A DNA stretch of 64,000 nt from Calliphora vicina. Lineage: Eukaryota > Arthropoda > Insecta > Diptera > Calliphoridae. The notes under the pieces are model-generated. The model ran no database searches. It was not told the origin of the DNA and was given only the letters and a program-made list of their open reading frames with translations. The DNA is taken from contig NC_088781.1 in the NCBI RefSeq assembly GCF_958450345.1, positions 27,071,857 to 27,135,856 of the forward strand. The letters run 5' to 3'. Positions 58,431 to 64,000 of this stretch are shown piece by piece (the first letter of the stretch is position 1; each line of letters opens with the position of its first letter). A program made the translations under genes and the position numbers.

Positions 58431-59145
58431 TTTTGGCAAAGTTTTAAAATTTCAATTTTGATAAACACACGCAAGCTATTTAGCACAGTTAGCCGAGTGC
58501 TTTCCAAAAATATAAAAATCTTTCAAATCGGATGGGAAGTATAGAAAAAAAGATATTTTTACAAAAACAAAATATTTTTTTTTAAAAAAAGGAGGAATTT
58601 GCACTACAAATTATGATTGTAATTCTCTAAACAATCAAATTCGAAATTACATGGTTTTCTATTTTTTTAATATTTTAATATTGATTAATATTTCATGAAT
58701 TTCATTAAAAGATCCACAAAATTATATCTCTGAAATAATATTCAAAACCTTACCTACTTATAACAACATTAAGATATTTTTTGCATTAAGTAAATTATTT
58801 GTTAATCTAAATGTACGAGTATATTTGTACAAGAGCTCCATTATAAATTATTATTTTCTTTCGTTTGTTTTGTGTTTTTTTTTTTGGCAAATTATCTCCC
58901 CACGACACAAAAGATTAATGAAATACTGTCATATTTTGATTTTTAACTCTTGTATCCCCTGTCTTTTGAGTTTTGTTGGCGGTTATAAACAAAAATCCAA
59001 ATCACTTTAAAAATCTTCCTTCACCGACAAGATTGATTCCTAATAATTTTGAAACAACAACAACGACAACAACAAATTCAGAAATTACTTTGTACTTAAA
59101 ACTGAACAGAACATGAAATGATCATGCATGAAATATCCACCAGAA
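58431..59145. other. gene-free spacer
   Basis: AT-rich; ACAACAACAACGACAAC near 59055. No coding signal. Confidence 0.45.
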
Positions 59146-59633
59146 AACAGGTAAGAGAGCTATATTCGTCTATGCCGAATCCTATATACCCTTTATCAAA
59201 AATATGTTTCCCGATTTTGACCTATTGTAGTTTCAAATTACTATGGAGTTATATACGTCGTTGGAAAGGTCTTTGATATGCCTATCATTAGATGTTTATA
59301 TTGTCTATATTAATGACTTAGTAATCCAGAAATAGATCAAGTAGGTCAAAGTAGGCCAACAATCGAGGTAGTCGTGGTTTTTTGCTTATATCTCAGAAAT
59401 TTGTGGTACGATTTTGACGAATTTAAATAGCAATTAAACCGGGACTATAGAGGATATATTGATGTACGAATGAAGTATGTAGGTTATTTAGGGGCTACGG
59501 AAAGTTGATTTCAACAGACGGACACGGATATTTGGACTCCGCTATATATACTTTATGTGATGTCAAATGAAAAATGTGGAAACTACAAACGGATTGACAA
59601 ACTTGTATTTAATTGTGTAGGGTATAAAAACAA
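59146..59633 (+). mobile_element. mini-me-like element, copy I, short
   Basis: Starts ACAGGTAAGAGAGCTATATT, has TATACCCTTTATC, TTCAACAGACGGACACGG and TATATATACTTTATGTGATG, and ends GTGTAGGGTATAAAAAC. It lacks most of the T-rich interior and has only one or two GACA-like units. Confidence 0.7.
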
Positions 59634-60410
59634 AACAATAAAGATGAAATAAAATCAACACACTCATACAATGTTGCCAAAACAATCGTAAGCACACCTT
59701 GACACTGACGTTTAAATGGTCACTGAGGTGTGTGTGTTTTCTTAAATTATGAATTCGTTCTTTCTTTAAACTCTTCAAGAGCTACAAAACAAATGGAAAA
59801 AATTAACAGACCGGTCAGTTAACTAAGCGAAAAAAAGAAGAATCAACGAAAAACTGACTGCAATTCCTAAGAAGGATTATTATTATTACGACAGAAGAGT
59901 GTATAATAATTTTGTATCTTTGTTGTTATTGTTTTTTTTGGTCTTGTCTGTAGCCATGCAACAAAGTAATTAAATTGTGTTTGAATGATCTTTAAAGTTG
60001 TTTCCGAATTCCAAGTACTTGCGAGTAGTGGGAGCATTATTGACTGATTTTTTTTTGGTTTAAAGCATTTTTATTGTAAATTTAAAAAGAAGCGGTCTCT
60101 TTTGCCAGCTTTTTTGAGTACTTTTTTTTATATTTTTAAATACTTTTGACAGTTAGTTTTATATAACCAGGGTAAAAATGAATTAATGGACATTTTTTGA
60201 GAAAATCGACATTTGAAGAAAGTACCTGAAGAGCTGGCAAGTGAAACTAGTTCGTTTTCTGACTAAGAGATTTAAAAATTTCAGCTATTCATATCAAAAA
60301 TCGATACCCAACATCTAATTCTTTAGCCTCATTTAAAAGACATAAAATTAATATTATTTAAATATAAGTGATTTATCATTAATTCATAACAGAATTCATT
60401 TAAGTATAAG
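59634..60410. other. gene-free spacer
   Basis: AT-rich with poly-T runs; nothing supported. Confidence 0.45.
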
Positions 60411-62180
60411 TAGTATTTAGTATAAGACGTAGTCTTTAGTATAATACGTAGTCTTTAGTATAATACGTAGTCTTTAGTATAAGACGTATCCTATAGTATA
60501 ATACGTAGTCTTTAGTATAAGACTTAGTCTTTAGTATAAGACTTAGTCTTTAGTATAAGACTTAGTCTGTAGTATAAGACTTAGTCTTTAGTATAAGACT
60601 TAGTCTTTAGTATAAGACTTAGTCTGTAGTATAAGACTTAGTCTTTAGTATAAGACTTAGTCTTTAGTATAAGACTTAGTCTTTAGTATAAGACTTAGTC
60701 TTTAGTATAAGACTTAGTCTTTAGTATAAGACTTAGTCTTTAGTATAAGACTTAGTCTTTAGTATAAGACTTAGTCTTTAGTATAAGACTTAGTCTTTAG
60801 TATAAGACTTAGTCTTTAGTATAAGACTTAGTCTTTAGTATAAGACTTAGTCTTTAGTATAAGACTTAGTCTTTAGTATAAGACTTAGTCTTTAGTATAA
60901 GACTTAGTCTTTAGTATAAGACTTAGTCTTTAGTATAAGACTTAGTCTTTAGTATAAGACTTAGTCTTTAGTATAAGACTTAGTCTTTAGTATAAGACTT
61001 AGTCTTTAGTATAAGACTTAGTCTTTAGTATAAGACTTAGTCTTTAGTATAAGACTTAGTCTTTAGTATTAGACTTAGTCTTTAGTATAAGACTTAGTCT
61101 TTAGTATAAGACTTAGTCTTTAGTATAAGACTTAGTCTTTAGTATAAGACTTAGTCTTTAGTATAAGACTTAGTCTTTAGTATAAGACTTAGTCTTTAGT
61201 ATAAGACTTAGTCTTTAGTATAAGACTTAGTGTTTAGTATAAGACTTAGTGTTTAGTATAAGACTTAGTCTTTAGTATAAGACTTAGTCTTTAGTATAAG
61301 ACTTAGTCTTTAGTATAAGACTTAGTCTTTAGTATAAGACTTAGTCTTTAGTATAAGACTTAGTCTTTAGTATAAGACTTAGTCTTTAGTATAAGACTTA
61401 GTCTTTAGTATAAGACTTAGTCTTTTGTATAAGACTTAGTCTTTAGTATAAGACTTAGTCTTTAGTATAAGACTTAGTCTCCAGTATAAGACTTAGTCTC
61501 AAGTATAAGACTTAGTCTCAAGTATAAGACTTAGTCTCAAGTATAAGACTTAGTCTTTATTCTTTAGTATAAGACGTTGTCTTTGGTATAAGACTTAGTC
61601 TTTAGTATAAGACTTAGTCTTTAGTATAAGACTTAGTCTTTAGTATAAGACTTAGTCTTTAGTATAAGACTTAGTCTTTAGTATAAGACTTAGTCTTTAG
61701 TATAAGACTTAGTCTTTAGTATAAGACTTAGTCTTTAGTATAAGACTTAGTCTTTAGTATAAGACTTAGTCTTTAGTATAAGACTTAGTCTTTAGTATAA
61801 GACTTAGTCTTTAGTATAAGACTTAGTCTTTAGTATAAGACTTAGTCTTTAGTATAAGACTTAGTCTTTAGTATAAGACTTAGTCTTTAGTATAAGACTT
61901 AGTCTTTAGTATAAGACTTAGTCTTTAGTATTAGACTTAGTCTTTAGTATAAGACTTAGTCTTTAGTATAAGACTTAGTCTTTAGTATAAGACTTAGTCT
62001 TTAGTATAAGACTTAGTCTTTAGTATAAGACTTAGTGTTTAGTATAAGACTTAGTGTTTAGTATAAGACTTAGTCTTGAATATAAGACTTAGTCATGAAT
62101 ATAAGACTTAGTCTTGAATATAAGACGTAGTATTTAGCATAAGACGTAGTATTTAGTATAAGACTTAGTCTTTAGTATAA
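60411..62180 (+). repeat. 19-bp satellite, main array
   Basis: About 93 head-to-tail units of TATAAGACTTAGTCTTTAG over 1.77 kb. The centre is nearly uniform; variants (AAGACGTAGTC, CTCAAGTA, CTTGAATA, GTGTTTAG) cluster at the edges and in small blocks, and two similar blocks (about 60640-61250 and 61600-62060) share the rare TATTAGAC variant and end in GTGTTTAG, which suggests a higher-order duplication of about 0.85 kb. Same unit and strand as the array at 35575. Confidence 0.95.
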
Positions 62181-64000
62181 GTCGTGGTCGATCTGGATAA
62201 AAACATTTTGAAATGATTTCATTAAAATTTTTTTTGATTTCGGAAATGAAATTAAAAATTAATTCTTTCGATCCTTTCCGAACATCTGCTGTCAGTTTTG
62301 AATATAAATACATTTATGTATATCAAAATTCATTTTTACCCAGTTAATTACTTTTATTGCCAACATATTGTTTTGCATTTTATATTTTGTTTTTGTTAAT
62401 ACCCGTAATTGTTTTAAAACCAACAATTAATTTCATATTTCTTTGTTTCATCATACCCCCAAAAAACTTCAATCATTATTGAAATGGTATGCGTTTTATA
62501 TTCATTTCCATTGTATTTATTCCAAAAAACAAAATACCGCCACAGTCTGTCAGTTACGAGCAAATTCTGTTTAAATCATCAATTTATGGCAAAGTCATAA
62601 ATGCTTTAGCAAAAAACGCAATATAAAGCAATTTAATAAAGTTTATTTAAATTCATTTTCTGTACTAAATACAAGTAAACTTGGCAATTTGCAACTTGAG
62701 CATGAATTTTGTTAGTAGTTGGTGGTCATTATTTCACCAGTATTCATTTTTCTTTGAATAATTATAATTTGTAGTCATCATTTGCATTTAAGTGGAATTG
62801 AAACTACTAATTATTATTTTGTTTTATACACATTTTGGCAATGAATAATTTATTATATAAAAAATGTGCTCTAACATTAATTAGCTCAATTCTTGAAATG
62901 TATTTATGTCATTTTATGAAAATAAACTCATAATGTTTTAGTAATAGAAAGAGCAATAGAAAACACTTATAAATAAATGTAAAATTTTCAATACAAATCC
63001 CTTATTAAATAAAAATATTCTGTGTCTTGCAATCTTTTGCACGAGATATATCTGGCTCTAAAGTGGAGCAGAATCAATATATTTTGAAAATAAATCTGTC
63101 ATTTCAAACTGGCTAATGCGATTGACATCCAGTTTTAAACGATTGCGAATTGTCCAAAATCAAAGATTTTAATATATTCTGAAAGCCCTCGATTATGCCT
63201 ATAAAATCATGCTTATCTAAACACTTCATGGTGACTGTCGCGAACTAGTGACTTTGCCTATCACTTAAGGTGATAACTATTTAATAATTATTTCCTTTTG
63301 GACCCCCAGGATTGGTAGTGTGATTTCTTTATATTTATATCAATATTATGATTCGCGTTTAAATAATTTTCGGGAGTGAACCTTATATTGGAGCTATTAT
63401 AAAGGTATTAACAACCTTCACAGCAACACTTTTAAACAAATGAATTTTTACGATATAAAAATCTATATTCACTATAAAAAAGGTCACTACGATTTTTATT
63501 AACTTATGGCGAAAAAAATATTGTAGTAACGTTCATCTTTGATCTCTTTGCCAACTGAAAATATTTGCTTAGAAAATTTCCATTAACAAACTTAATACTT
63601 TTATATTGTTTAGTATGGCAGGCATGAACACCTGTTTCTAGAACAAAAATCGGTATAGGCAAATCCTAACTGACTAGCTGACTGATGGTGGCAGCAAACA
63701 ACTCAACTGTAGCCATCTAGTAGCAGTTTTAGCAAACAGTGGGTATATTTTTTTGTTGCTAAACTGCTGACAGGCACTGAGACGCTGACAGCATTAAGTG
63801 CCCACTTTAACAAACAATACTCGTATAAGGATATTTTGTTTTTATTTTGCTATGCAGAAAAAAAAACATCTCCAACAACTTTCTCTTCCGTAGTCCTGTA
63901 TTCTTTTATATTCAAACAATATGTGGACTAGATACATAAATGGATAGATTTATAAACAAGTACAAGTGTGTTTGTGTATGAATAGTATATGGGTAAACAT
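62181..64000. other. gene-free region with one CACAGTGG-element fragment
   Basis: At 63064-63170, AGTGGAGCAGAATCAATATA and GAAAATAAATCTGTCATTTC match the end of the CACAGTGG family (compare 56693). The rest is AT-rich with no coding frame, RNA gene or clear promoter. Confidence 0.45.

Overview
The window looks like AT-rich non-coding DNA of a higher dipteran, most likely a calyptrate muscoid or blow-fly-like species. The evidence is the eukaryotic repeat types: mini-me-like elements with internal GTCY microsatellites, decayed mariner transposases, a jockey-type reverse transcriptase, hAT elements with 8-bp target duplications, and a fragment that reads as fly Enhancer of zeste, E(z). The species call is inference. 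There is no operon, no RNA gene that I can support, and no intact long coding region.

Layout. 0-8 kb: a mini-me-like element, a small MITE, a 41-bp satellite built around TATCGATA, arms of a palindromic hAT-like family, a GATCGCGATC MITE and a 1.03-kb hAT element with perfect 8-bp target duplications. 8.9-11.6 kb: a hairpin MITE split by a 2.2-kb terminal-inverted-repeat transposon that carries a decayed piece of E(z) (CXC and SET domains, to its stop codon) and a second open frame on the other strand. 12-19.7 kb: more TATCGATA satellite, two mariner relics, and a mini-me-like element with about 46 GACA units. 20-28 kb: a third mariner lineage, another IS630/Tc1-type relic, a mini-me-like element split by a hAT, a 475-bp palindrome, and an unrecognised decayed frame. 

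28.9-29.1 kb: the best candidate for a real host gene, a 99-bp first coding exon (ATG to a consensus CAG/GTAAGT donor). If so, the rest of the + strand to the window end would be a first intron of more than 34 kb, or that intron and unrecognised later exons. 30-49 kb: non-LTR-like tail, mariner relics, mini-me copies, a 19-bp satellite array, LTR-like repeats, and a jockey-type relic split by a hAT. 49-58.5 kb: a family with CACAGTGG ends, a 2.1-kb near-perfect palindrome with 8-bp target duplications, and a mariner relic broken by a piggyBac-like insert and a CACAGTGG element. 60.4-62.2 kb: a second, much larger array of the same 19-bp satellite.

The parts do not work together as a pathway. 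They form a layered record of insertions, and several target-site duplications let the order be read. The most notable items are the captured E(z) fragment, the TATCGATA and 19-bp satellites, the 2.1-kb palindrome, and the CACAGTGG-ended family. All similarities were judged by eye from remembered family features; no database search was run.
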